DNA from: Chlamydiia bacterium
GTDB lineage: Bacteria > Chlamydiota > Chlamydiia > Chlamydiales > GCA-2402025
NCBI GenBank assembly: GCA_030427725.1
Contig: JAUICV010000003.1
Span: forward strand, 1-64,000
Length of the DNA stretch: 64,000 nt
Direction of reading: 5' to 3'
Part shown: piece by piece, positions 19,743-28,249 of the stretch
Layout: each line of letters begins with the position of its first letter
Numbering within the stretch: the stretch's first letter is position 1
Position numbers and translations under genes: made by a program
The notes under the pieces: model-generated
What the model was told of the DNA's origin: nothing
What the model saw: only the letters and a program-made list of their open reading frames with translations
The model's database searches: none

Positions 19743-19852
19743 GGTTTTTTTCGAAACATTCATATCTTACTTAAATAACGTTTTTATCCACAAAAACATC
19801 TCTATTTGTTATCGTAAACTTAATCAAATTCTCTTCGAAGGTAGTTATAAAG

Positions 19853-20857
19853 ATGAAGACAAAAATATATGATGATCAGCTTATCGTAATAACTGGGGCT
19901 GCAGGTTTTATTGGATCTTGCATGGTCAAGCATTTAAATGATAAAGGCTTTTCTAATCTTTTACTTGTAGATGATCTAGGTCAAGGACAGAAGTGGAAGA
20001 ATCTTGTTGGGAAAAAATACGTAGATCTAATTTCTAAATATGATCTTTTTGATTTTCTAGAAGGAAGAGAGTCTGAAATTGAAGCGTTTATTCATTTGGG
20101 AGCATGCCCATCGACTGTAGAAACAGACGCTGATTACTTTATGGAGAACAATTACCGCTACTCAGTTGAACTTGCTGAGTATGCTTTAAACAACGAGCAC
20201 CGTTTTATCTATGCTTCATCTGCTGCAACTTACGGGATGTCTGATCCAAGCTTTTCAGATAACCATGACAATTTAGATAATTTAAAACAGTTAAACGTCT
20301 ACGGTTATACCAAACATATGTTCGATCTTTGGCTCAAAAACCAAGGAGCTCTTGACCAAGTTGTTGGCCTTAAATACTTCAATGTGTTTGGTCCTAATGA
20401 ATATCACAAAGAAAGAATGGCATCAGTTGTTCTACACATGACTAGAAGCATTTTAGATCAAGGTCTTGTTCGCCTTTTCAAGTCCAATTATCCAGATATG
20501 TACGCAGATGGAGAACAAATCAGAGATTTCATCTACGTAAAAGATGTTGGGAGAATTACCTGTGACTTTTTAGAAAATGATCTTTCCGGAATTTTTAATC
20601 TTGGAAGTGGCGTTGAGACTACTTGGAATGCTTTTGCAAGAGCGACGTTCAAAGCTTTAGAAAAATCAGAACATATAGAGTATTTTGACATGCCATCGGA
20701 TTTAAGTAAGCATTACTTAAATCATACAAAAGCTGACATGACAAAACTAATCAACGCATACGCAGAAAAAGGGTTGGAGAAGCCTACATTTTACTCCATT
20801 GAAGATGCTGTTAAAGAATATGTATTAGATTATCTAGTGAAAGATGAGAGATGGTAA
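19853..20857 (+). CDS. hldD: ADP-L-glycero-D-manno-heptose 6-epimerase
   Basis: HldD converts ADP-D-glycero- to ADP-L-glycero-D-manno-heptose, the donor for LPS heptose. It is an extended SDR: ITGAAGFIGSCMVKHL at the N terminus, the family-specific HLGACPSTVETDADYFMENN region, ASSAATYG, the catalytic YGYTKHMFD and FNVFGPNEYHKERMAS. Length is 334, slightly above the usual 310-330. It overlaps the next gene by seven bases. Chlamydiaceae LPS is generally described as lacking heptose, so this gene pair is a distinguishing feature. Confidence 0.94.
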   Translation: MKTKIYDDQLIVITGAAGFIGSCMVKHLNDKGFSNLLLVDDLGQGQKWKNLVGKKYVDLISKYDLFDFLEGRESEIEAFIHLGACPSTVETDADYFMENNYRYSVELAEYALNNEHRFIYASSAATYGMSDPSFSDNHDNLDNLKQLNVYGYTKHMFDLWLKNQGALDQVVGLKYFNVFGPNEYHKERMASVVLHMTRSILDQGLVRLFKSNYPDMYADGEQIRDFIYVKDVGRITCDFLENDLSGIFNLGSGVETTWNAFARATFKALEKSEHIEYFDMPSDLSKHYLNHTKADMTKLINAYAEKGLEKPTFYSIEDAVKEYVLDYLVKDERW

Positions 20858-22206
20858 ATTTAATTAGCTCTTTAAGAAATATTAAACCAATTAAAGCGCT
20901 AGTTGTTGGTGATCTGGTTTTAGATTCTTATATTCAAGGCGTAGTTGAGAGGGTGTCTCCAGAAGCTCCAGTTCCAGTAGTTCATGCGAAAAAAATATTT
21001 TCTAAACCTGGAATGGCAGGAAATGTTGCTTTGAACCTCAAAGCTCTTGGAGCTGAAGTCTTTTTAGCAGGAAGACTTGGAAATGACAGAGATGGGGATC
21101 AGTTTTTAGATCTTTTAGTCCAAGAAAAAATAAATTGCGACAATGTTATAAAAATTCCGGGGTACCAAACACCTGTAAAACAGCGAGTGATAGCATCATC
21201 TCAACAGCTTCTTCGTATTGATTTTGAAGAAGCTACAAAGCTATCTCCAGAATCAGAGAAACTCCTGCTTGAAAGAATAGATAATGTTATAACATCAGTC
21301 GATGTTATTGCCATTTCTGATTACCTGAAAGGCTTTTTAACAGAGGGTCTTTTAAAGGGAGTGATTGCAAAGGCAAAGGAAAATAACATCCCAGTGATTG
21401 TAGATCCAAAAGGAAAAGATTTTTCCAAGTATGAAGGAGCTACCTTAGTTAAGCCTAATCAATTAGAAGCGTATGTTGCCTCAAACTCAGAGTCAGAAAC
21501 ATCCATTGATATTGTCGCAAATAAGCTTTTAAAGTCCTCAATGGCAGAAAATATTTTGATCACCAGATCAAGTAAGGGGATGAGTCTATATCAAGGCGCT
21601 GGCTTGAGCCCAAAACATTTCCCTACAAAAGCTAAAGAAGTTTTAGATGTAACAGGAGCTGGGGATACTGTCCTTTCTATGCTTTGCTTGGCAATAGGTA
21701 GTCAACTTCCTTTAGAGCTTGCTGCAGAGCTATCTAATATAGCAGCGTCTATTGCGGTGAAAAAACTTGGATGTGTCAGTGTCAGTTTTTCTGAGATAGC
21801 TGAGACGTTGCTGAAATTGCATGCCGATTCAAAGCGTTTTGATGAAGATCACTTGTTTGCTCTTTCATACGTATTAAAAGAGAGGCCTTTTACCTTACTA
21901 GTCCTAGAAGATGAGATGGAGCTTTCTTTAGGTTTATACTCATCTATTAAAGAACTTTCATGTAATTATCCTGAGAAGAAGCTAGTAGTTTACCTAGATC
22001 CCGACAAAAACGGGCAAGAGTTTGTGAAAATTCTTCTTTCTTTGAATGAAGTAGATTTTGTCATTGAAAAATCTACCTCTGTGCCTGTTTTAAAACATGT
22101 TCTAAATCCAGATCATATCTACCGACTAGTGGAAGATAAGATCTGTCTTGCTAAAGACCCAATTGAGCTTTTAAAAAATTTAAAAAACGAGCTAAGTCCA
22201 GCTTAA
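20851..22206 (+). CDS. hldE: HldE-like heptose kinase with degenerate nucleotidyltransferase domain
   Basis: The N-terminal ~320 residues are a PfkB/ribokinase-type domain as in HldE: VVGDLVLDSYIQGVVERVSPEAPVP at the start in family style, the glycine-rich AGNVALNLKALGAEV and the catalytic DVTGAGDT (residues 266-273). This half should phosphorylate D-glycero-D-manno-heptose 7-phosphate. The C-terminal ~115 residues align in outline with the HldE nucleotidyltransferase (LVVYLDPD, LNEVDFVIEKSTSVPVLKHV), but the HxGH active-site motif and the GxFDxxHxGH strand are absent (residues 346-357 read PFTLLVLEDEME). The ADP-transfer step is therefore probably carried out by another protein. Co-translated with hldD. 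Confidence 0.85.
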   Translation: MVNLISSLRNIKPIKALVVGDLVLDSYIQGVVERVSPEAPVPVVHAKKIFSKPGMAGNVALNLKALGAEVFLAGRLGNDRDGDQFLDLLVQEKINCDNVIKIPGYQTPVKQRVIASSQQLLRIDFEEATKLSPESEKLLLERIDNVITSVDVIAISDYLKGFLTEGLLKGVIAKAKENNIPVIVDPKGKDFSKYEGATLVKPNQLEAYVASNSESETSIDIVANKLLKSSMAENILITRSSKGMSLYQGAGLSPKHFPTKAKEVLDVTGAGDTVLSMLCLAIGSQLPLELAAELSNIAASIAVKKLGCVSVSFSEIAETLLKLHADSKRFDEDHLFALSYVLKERPFTLLVLEDEMELSLGLYSSIKELSCNYPEKKLVVYLDPDKNGQEFVKILLSLNEVDFVIEKSTSVPVLKHVLNPDHIYRLVEDKICLAKDPIELLKNLKNELSPA

Positions 22207-22335
22207 GTTTTAAAACGTATTTTCTATAAAGAGGGTAACTCTAAAGTTCTCCTAAGATGCGTTTAAAAAAATAAGTTGTCTAAATAGCAAAGCTAGAATA
22301 TACCGAAATGTATATAATTTTTTTATGGGGAGTTT

Positions 22336-23994
22336 ATGAAGTTATTTAGAAGTTTTATTTTCTTGTTTGTATTGGCGCTGTCATCCCAGCTGCTAGGTGT
22401 GGTATCAAATCCATATTTTGAAGAAGCCGCTTCTCAGACAGATTCAGCTGAGCCGTATATTCCAAGGCAGTCATTTGCTCCAATAAAAGTATCTAGTACT
22501 CAATCCGGGGGGATTAGTCTATTAATAAACAAAAGCCAGGGTGTTTATCAGTGCGTGTTAAAATTTTTAAGGCCCAAAGCAAATGAGGGTCTTGAAATTG
22601 CAAAGACTAAAACGTTCTCTTATTGCTCTGATGCAGCTGTTGTCACAACAAATAAAAGCAACTTTTTCAAAAATGGAGCTAGTGTCAATACCTATCTCAT
22701 CACGGCCAATTATAAGTTAAATAAATTTCAGATCTATCAGCTTTCTGTAACTAACGATGGAGATTTGAAAACAACACTTCTCAAAGAATCTTCTGCTACA
22801 GTTTATAATAAGCCACCTCCTGTAACAGGCTTTCTTGGGGTAAATCAAGTGGGATCATATGTTTACGCTGTGGCAGATTTAGAGATGGATCAAGCAGGAT
22901 TTGTCTTTCAACGGATTGAAAATCTAAGTAATAAAGATGTTGTTATCTATTTATCGGTAGGCTATAAAGGTCAAGCAGCTCCATGGAAAGTAAAAACGAG
23001 TGCACTTGGAAGAGGTCTTTTTTTTGAAAATTATGCTTCAATATTGACTGACAAAGAGTTTTATGCGCTGTATTCTCAAGTTTTTTATGATAGTGGTTCC
23101 TTAACCCTGCTTAGAGCAGTTAAATTTATTGATGAAGAAATTGATACCTATACACCAATAGCGATTCAAACTGACCCACCTGCCTTAAATTCAAGAGCAA
23201 ACACTATTGAAGGTGCGTTAGTTGGGAATGGTTTAGTTAGTCTTTACAAAAATGGATTGAAACAGGTCTTCTTTTATAAAGTTCCTTTAGGAAATACAAC
23301 TCCAGCTAGTCCTCTATTAGAAGTTTCTGATGTAGAAGCTTTTGATAGTCAGCTTTTTGAGGGTAACTTACAGTCCACGTATATTCAAAACCAAACTCAG
23401 GGGAAAAACTGTATCAGTACAGGTTATTACGTGAATTCAAAAGATTATACAGGCAAGGCATCAACGCAATTAGATAATGATTCTAAGGCAAAATTTATCT
23501 CAAATGAGGCTGTTGGTACAAAAATTTCAGTTATTGATAATGAAAGTTTAAACGCCGGTAAAGGAATTGTTACCTGGCTTCAAAAAGCAAAAACAGCTTC
23601 TGGAAAAGATGTTTCTTTCCTAGTTTATTTCTTTACTAAAAAAAGAGATGGAGCTTCTCTTCTCCAAAGAGAAACTGAGGTTGTCTATACAACTCCAATT
23701 GGAGTTGACTCAGCTTCTTACCAACTAAATGACGGCGAAACACCAGCTTTAGTTGTTCCAGAGAGCGCTTTAAGTAGTAATACTGAAGCTAAGAGCTTAG
23801 ATGTCATTGCGCTACCTGCAATAGACGGAGATGATGTGATGTATGTTATTAAGCTTGTTACTTATCTTAAAGATTCAAAGACCTATTCAAGTGAGCTTTT
23901 AACAACAGCTATTGGCGATGGTTTAAGTGATGCAACACGTTTGATAAAACTTATTGATACTTACTCTCCAATACAAGCTAAAGGCGCTCTTTAA
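22336..23994 (+). CDS. Secreted protein of unknown function
   Basis: The 552-residue protein has a clear N-terminal signal peptide (MKLFRSFIFLFVLALSSQLLG, then an export-type junction near residue 24). The mature part is rich in Ser, Thr, Asn, Gly, Tyr and Val with alternating hydrophobic residues, as expected for a beta-rich extracellular or periplasmic protein. I see no catalytic motif and no membrane anchor, and only a few cysteines. A GGGGAG ribosome site precedes the ATG and a TATAAT lies about 20 bases further upstream. It is followed by a strong hairpin. I do not recognise a family. Confidence 0.75.
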   Translation: MKLFRSFIFLFVLALSSQLLGVVSNPYFEEAASQTDSAEPYIPRQSFAPIKVSSTQSGGISLLINKSQGVYQCVLKFLRPKANEGLEIAKTKTFSYCSDAAVVTTNKSNFFKNGASVNTYLITANYKLNKFQIYQLSVTNDGDLKTTLLKESSATVYNKPPPVTGFLGVNQVGSYVYAVADLEMDQAGFVFQRIENLSNKDVVIYLSVGYKGQAAPWKVKTSALGRGLFFENYASILTDKEFYALYSQVFYDSGSLTLLRAVKFIDEEIDTYTPIAIQTDPPALNSRANTIEGALVGNGLVSLYKNGLKQVFFYKVPLGNTTPASPLLEVSDVEAFDSQLFEGNLQSTYIQNQTQGKNCISTGYYVNSKDYTGKASTQLDNDSKAKFISNEAVGTKISVIDNESLNAGKGIVTWLQKAKTASGKDVSFLVYFFTKKRDGASLLQRETEVVYTTPIGVDSASYQLNDGETPALVVPESALSSNTEAKSLDVIALPAIDGDDVMYVIKLVTYLKDSKTYSSELLTTAIGDGLSDATRLIKLIDTYSPIQAKGAL

Positions 23995-24350
23995 GGGTAT
24001 AAGTGATGTCTTTCACATTTGTGGAAGACATCACGTTCTAGTAAAATGATATTGCATCTATAAATCAGGTTCTATGCTAAACGACATTTAGCTTCTAGCA
24101 ACTAGTAACACCGCTTCGCTCGTAAGAAATGAAGTTCTTTTGAGATGTGTAAGATTAGTGAAATATCTTTTCTTAAAAAGAATATGCCAAAATGGCTGAG
24201 AAGTGTTAAAAGATTTTGCCTCTTGAAAAACAATAAAGAATTTTAGAAATAAATTCGTATCTCATAATAGCTATGGCTTGAAGTTTTCGTGTTTTGTCAG
24301 CTTCTTAAGTTTTAACGAGTATTTGTTGTTTGCATCCTTAAGGAGGATAT
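23995..24350. other. Gene-free region with a strong hairpin
   Basis: About 356 bases lie between the secreted-protein gene and the kinase gene. The hairpin at 24003-24034 is described separately. The rest holds no frame I would support. An AAGGAGGATAT ribosome site closes the region just before the kinase start. Confidence 0.6.
24003..24034 (+). terminator. Strong 14-bp hairpin without T-run
   Basis: GTGATGTCTTTCAC pairs with GTGGAAGACATCAC across a 4-base ATTT loop; 13 pairs are Watson-Crick and one is G-U. It begins nine bases after the stop codon. No T-run follows, so it may be an atypical terminator, a processing site or an RNA-stabilising 3' structure. Confidence 0.55.
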
Positions 24351-25790
24351 ATGACGATTTATAGAGCCAAATCTTGTTCAGAATTGTATGAAAAGCCTAC
24401 TAATCATATTTCAAGTACCAGTGAATGGTTGGAAGACTCTGAGAGACAATACTCTTTATGTATTGAGGAATTTAAAAAAATTTCAATTTCAGAAAATATT
24501 GAGGATGAATTTGAGACTACGAAAGCCTTTGAGAATTTGAGCAGGGCCAAACAACTACTTCCGGAGATGGCTGAGATAAGATCTACTCATCGAAAAATAG
24601 AGGCTTTATTATTAGCGGATTCAGCACAAAAAAGAGCAAGACCTTCAGAATTATCTAAAGAAGGTGTATTGCTTCATACTATTGAAAGCAATTATCAGTG
24701 GATAAATGATCTTGCTGAGCCAGTTGATCAGTTATTGAGATCAAATCATAATTTTTTACGAATATATCCAGAACTTGGTCAGAAAACTAAACGTCAAGTT
24801 TTAAAAAACACTCGAAAGATTTGCACTAATTTGCTGAGTGGAAAAGTGACGAAGCCAAAAAAACATCAGATACAAGGTGCTGCTTCAAAGATCTTCACAC
24901 AAGAAATAGGGACAAAAGAGGTAATTCAAAAACATGTCCCTTTGACATTCGTTCATGATTGTTCAAATAACGCTCAAGAAGAAGCTAGAAGAGCTTTTCT
25001 AGTTAAATCCCAACACGTGTCCAGGCCTTTAGCTATGCATAGCAGCTGTTCTGCTTACTACGAATTTGCAAAGCAGGGAGATTTTTTTGAAGTGCTAAAA
25101 AGATCTCCATTTATTGGGTATGAGTCTATTAAAAAACTTCTAGAAGATATTGCGAAAGCTTTTGAAAAAATTCACGAGGCAGGGTTTGTTCACAGAGATT
25201 TAAAGTTGGAAAACATCTTAATTTTCTCGGATAAAGAGGGCAGAATGACGGCCAAGGTAACGGATTTTGGTTTTGCTAAAAGTTTAGAAGAACTAAAAAA
25301 AATTAACTTTCATTTGAATGGAACGTATTTATATATGGCGCCAGAACTAGATCCTCAAATAAAACAAAGAACATATGATGAAAAAATAGATGTATGGGCT
25401 TACGGGATATTAATACTATCAGTACTGACTGGATTGAAATTTTTACCACGAGGGATCGGTAATATCTCTTTGGTGCTTCAACAATATGGAAGAAAATGTA
25501 AAGAGCAGTTTGGCTTATCTGATAAGGAACTTACCCCTCTACTGAAAAAAAAGAAAATTAAGCTTATCCTAAAGTTATTTTCCTATATCGAAGAGACTTT
25601 ATGCGATAACCAAAAGGTCAGAGATCTAGTTAGTGAACGAAGGTCGGAAGTCTTTTTAGTGCACCAAAGTTTTGAAAGAAAGGACCCTAAAGGGCATCTG
25701 TTTGAAATAGCGTTAAAATGTTTAAATAAATCTCCTGCAGAGCGGCCCTCAATGACGCAAATTAGAGAGGAGCTTGAAAGTCTCTCTTAA
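24351..25790 (+). CDS. Ser/Thr protein kinase with helical N-terminal domain
   Basis: The 479-residue protein has a eukaryotic-type kinase domain from about residue 170. The nucleotide loop is weak (GAASK, 176-180) with a likely ATP-binding Lys194 in EVIQKHV. The catalytic loop HRDLKLEN (281-288), DFG (305-307) and APE-type MAPEL (329-333) are intact, so it looks active. Residues 1-165 are charged and helical and resemble no known domain. Asp-Val-Trp-Ala-Tyr-Gly (347-352) marks the F helix. No membrane segment is present. It is not an obvious match to chlamydial Pkn1, PknD or Pkn5. The very good AAGGAGGAT ribosome site supports the start. A host-directed effector is plausible but unproven. 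Confidence 0.88.
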   Translation: MTIYRAKSCSELYEKPTNHISSTSEWLEDSERQYSLCIEEFKKISISENIEDEFETTKAFENLSRAKQLLPEMAEIRSTHRKIEALLLADSAQKRARPSELSKEGVLLHTIESNYQWINDLAEPVDQLLRSNHNFLRIYPELGQKTKRQVLKNTRKICTNLLSGKVTKPKKHQIQGAASKIFTQEIGTKEVIQKHVPLTFVHDCSNNAQEEARRAFLVKSQHVSRPLAMHSSCSAYYEFAKQGDFFEVLKRSPFIGYESIKKLLEDIAKAFEKIHEAGFVHRDLKLENILIFSDKEGRMTAKVTDFGFAKSLEELKKINFHLNGTYLYMAPELDPQIKQRTYDEKIDVWAYGILILSVLTGLKFLPRGIGNISLVLQQYGRKCKEQFGLSDKELTPLLKKKKIKLILKLFSYIEETLCDNQKVRDLVSERRSEVFLVHQSFERKDPKGHLFEIALKCLNKSPAERPSMTQIREELESLS

Positions 25791-25945
25791 AGTTTATTCA
25801 GACTATGTTTTAAAAGTGTGAGAATACACCGATTTCATGGAAGTAATTAGGATCATCTGGCATTTTAAACAATGTATCTAACGTGGACTGTAAGCGATTG
25901 ATTCACTATAGAAGAGAGTTGTTTTAATTACATACGGAGTAATTG

Positions 25946-26674
25946 ATGAAAGTAGCTTCAGAGGGTCTGGTCATTGGGGCTAACGAAAATAGCGTTTGGC
26001 TCATCCCTTGGTGGTATAAGTACTTTTCTAGGCATAATAATTACGATGTATTGCTGGTAGATTTTGGCCTTTCTGAGAGCTCTAGGAAAAAATGTGAAAA
26101 ACTTTTTTCTGTAGAGCCTTTAAAAGTGGGTAAGGATTTTGTTAAAGCAAAGACTGAGATCTCTTCAAGCTTAATTGGTAAATGGGAAGATCTCTATGGA
26201 GAAAACGTTTGGAAAGCTAGAAATGCTTGGTTTTTGAAACCTTTTGCTCTTCTACAATCACCTTTTGAAAAAACAATATGGCTCGATTTAGATTGTGAGG
26301 TTTGCTGTAATTTAAAGCCGGTTTTTGATCTGCTTGATGAAGGAACTGAGTTTAGCGTAGCTTTTGATCCACAAAGGCTTCATACCTATAACAGTGGTGT
26401 GATTGCATATAAAAAAGAGACAAAACTTATCGAAAGGTGGGCGAACTCCTGCCTAAAGCATAATCATGAGTTTGTTTCAGACGATGAGGTTTTATCTCAA
26501 GTGATAGGGGCGAACGAAAAAGGTTTCAAGGTTTTACCTGAAATATTTCACCACGTTCCAAACGAGTTAACAGATGACGCTGTGATCATCCATTGGATGG
26601 CTAGTTGGGGAAAACAGTTTATTGAACTTTTCGGTGGGTATCAAGGGTATAAAGACTACCTTTTATCTCAATAA
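25946..26674 (+). CDS. Glycosyltransferase-like protein (GT-A type)
   Basis: The 242-residue protein has features of GT-A glycosyltransferases: a DxD motif in IWLDLDCEVCC, then YNSGVIAYKKE and a downstream acidic pair SDDEVLSQV. The layout (DxD, then a NSG turn, then Asp-rich segment, then IHWMASWG) resembles family 8 and related sugar transferases, so it may use a nucleotide sugar and a metal ion. The ATG at 25946 follows GGAG at a good distance; the upstream TTG adds one residue only. It is convergent with htpX and the two genes overlap by seven bases. Acceptor unknown. Confidence 0.7.
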   Translation: MKVASEGLVIGANENSVWLIPWWYKYFSRHNNYDVLLVDFGLSESSRKKCEKLFSVEPLKVGKDFVKAKTEISSSLIGKWEDLYGENVWKARNAWFLKPFALLQSPFEKTIWLDLDCEVCCNLKPVFDLLDEGTEFSVAFDPQRLHTYNSGVIAYKKETKLIERWANSCLKHNHEFVSDDEVLSQVIGANEKGFKVLPEIFHHVPNELTDDAVIIHWMASWGKQFIELFGGYQGYKDYLLSQ

Positions 26675-27573
26675 TAAAGCTCTTCTAATTTTTTTATGCG
26701 ATCTTCTAAAGGTGGGTGAGTGGAAAACAAAGATAACGCTTTGCGTCTTTGTCCGTTAATCATTAAGGCTGCTATAGCTTCTTTAGGTCTTTCTTGTCTT
26801 CTAGTGCTTTGAGTACATAGCTGTAATTGGCGAAGAGCTGAGATCATGTTTTGTGTAGATGACAGATTGGCTCCACCAGCATCGGCTTTATATTCTCTTT
26901 TGCGAGAGAAAAAACATACAACAATAGAACCTAGCAACATGAAAAGAATTTCAAAAAGAAACACGCTTAAATAATAAGACATAGCGCTGCCACCTTTTCT
27001 ATCAGATCGTCCTCCTACATTTGAGAAAATAAAAGCAAAGATTCTAGCTAAAAACATGACAAAAGCATTAACAATGCCTTGAATGAGTGTCATCGTGACC
27101 ATATCGCCATTTTGAATGTGTGTGATTTCATGAGCTAAAATAGCTTCAAGTTCACTTGAAGACATCTTTTCTAAAAGCCCAGTTGATACAGCTACTAAAG
27201 CTTTTCTTTTTGTTGGGCCTGTTGCAAAAGCATTTGGAAGAGGAGATGAAAAGACTCCTACTTCTGGCATGGCAGGAAGATTAGCTTTGAGATACAGTCT
27301 CTCTACACTGTCATAAACTTCCCTATATGCACTATTAGTGGAAGTTTTTGTTATCAATTGAACTCCCATCATCCATTTAGCCATAGTTTTGGATAGCAGA
27401 AGAGAAATCATCGATCCAGCAACCCCCCAAATCAAACAAAAGTAGGCTAAGGATTCATAGTCTAGTCCATAACGTGTCAGATACGGTTTAACATTAAAAG
27501 CATGTAAAAGTGCGCTTACAGAGAAAATGATTAAAGCATTGATAAGTAAAAACAGCGTAATTCTTTTAAACAT
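26668..27573 (-). CDS. htpX: Membrane zinc metalloprotease HtpX
   Basis: HtpX is an M48 protease that degrades misfolded membrane proteins. The 301-residue protein has two N-terminal membrane segments, the active-site HEITH (in AILAHEITHIQNGDM), two more membrane segments and the downstream zinc-ligand region FFSRKREYKADAGGA. The C terminus has the FSTHPPLEDRIKKL motif of the family. Complete and typical. Confidence 0.95.
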   Translation of the reverse strand: MFKRITLFLLINALIIFSVSALLHAFNVKPYLTRYGLDYESLAYFCLIWGVAGSMISLLLSKTMAKWMMGVQLITKTSTNSAYREVYDSVERLYLKANLPAMPEVGVFSSPLPNAFATGPTKRKALVAVSTGLLEKMSSSELEAILAHEITHIQNGDMVTMTLIQGIVNAFVMFLARIFAFIFSNVGGRSDRKGGSAMSYYLSVFLFEILFMLLGSIVVCFFSRKREYKADAGGANLSSTQNMISALRQLQLCTQSTRRQERPKEAIAALMINGQRRKALSLFSTHPPLEDRIKKLEELYY

Positions 27574-27877
27574 TGATCGACTACCTTTTAAGATTCTTCC
27601 TGGCTCATTTTAAAAGGTCAGAAATTTAGAGGAAAGGAAATTAAAAACTTTTAAAAAAAATGTTTGACATTTTTTCGGTGTTTGTGACATGAACTGCCCG
27701 ATTTTTTTTTATATTTAAAATGGCTTGTTAAGACGCTATCAAGTCGATTTGATTAATTAAATTATTTTTATGAAATTAAAGTGGTTGATTAATATCGATC
27801 AACTCAATATCTAATTGAACTAGAGCAGTTGATTTTTTAATGCTCATTTTTTTCTAAATTATAAATAGATTTTGATC
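27574..27877. other. Gene-free divergent region
   Basis: About 304 very AT-rich bases lie upstream of htpX (leftwards) and of the small gene at 27878. A short inverted repeat GTTGAT-n8-ATCAAC is at 27784-27803. I see no RNA gene and no convincing -35/-10 pair. Confidence 0.4.
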
Positions 27878-28108
27878 ATGGCAAGTTTTCTAAAGAAGAT
27901 GTTAGAGCAAAAAGTTAAAAAGCAAGCAGAGAGTGATGCTTCTTTAGAAAAGCATAGTCTTTTAAATAGCGCTTGCTATGTATTAATAACTTGTGGAGCT
28001 CCTAGTGAGAGCGGACAAATGCAAGTTGAAATGACCTATGAAGGGGATAAGGTTTTAGCATCTTATCTTCTCGAAAGTGCTCTTGGGCAAATAGAGAATG
28101 AACCTTAA
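27878..28108 (+). CDS. Small protein of unknown function
   Basis: A 76-residue frame begins MASFLKKMLEQKVKKQAES: an amphipathic basic helix, then a short beta-rich part with LITCGAPSESGQMQVEMTYEGD. The ATG at 27878 is preferred to an in-frame TTG at 27872; neither has a clear ribosome site. Composition looks coding, but I know no family. Confidence 0.5.
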   Translation: MASFLKKMLEQKVKKQAESDASLEKHSLLNSACYVLITCGAPSESGQMQVEMTYEGDKVLASYLLESALGQIENEP

Positions 28109-28141
28109 AGTTATAGGGCTACAGACATCTTTTCATTAACG

Positions 28142-28164
28142 ACTAAATCTGAGATAGATTTAGT
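28142..28164. promoter_or_regulatory. Palindrome upstream of hemN
   Basis: Arms ACTAAATCT and AGATTTAGT are perfectly complementary around a GAGAT spacer. It lies about 86 bases before the hemN start. A near-identical copy is at 29705-29725. No T-run follows, so a protein-binding operator is more likely than a terminator. Confidence 0.5.
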
Positions 28165-28249
28165 GGTTTATCATTTCCAGCATACGTTAGTTTTTTTGAC
28201 TACCTACGAATAATAATTTTTGTTATATGCTCAGGTTGCTTAATACACA

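Noticed and set aside
27784..27803. Inverted repeat GTTGAT-n8-ATCAAC as an operator
   Set aside because: Six-base arms in very AT-rich sequence and no second copy found; too weak to claim.
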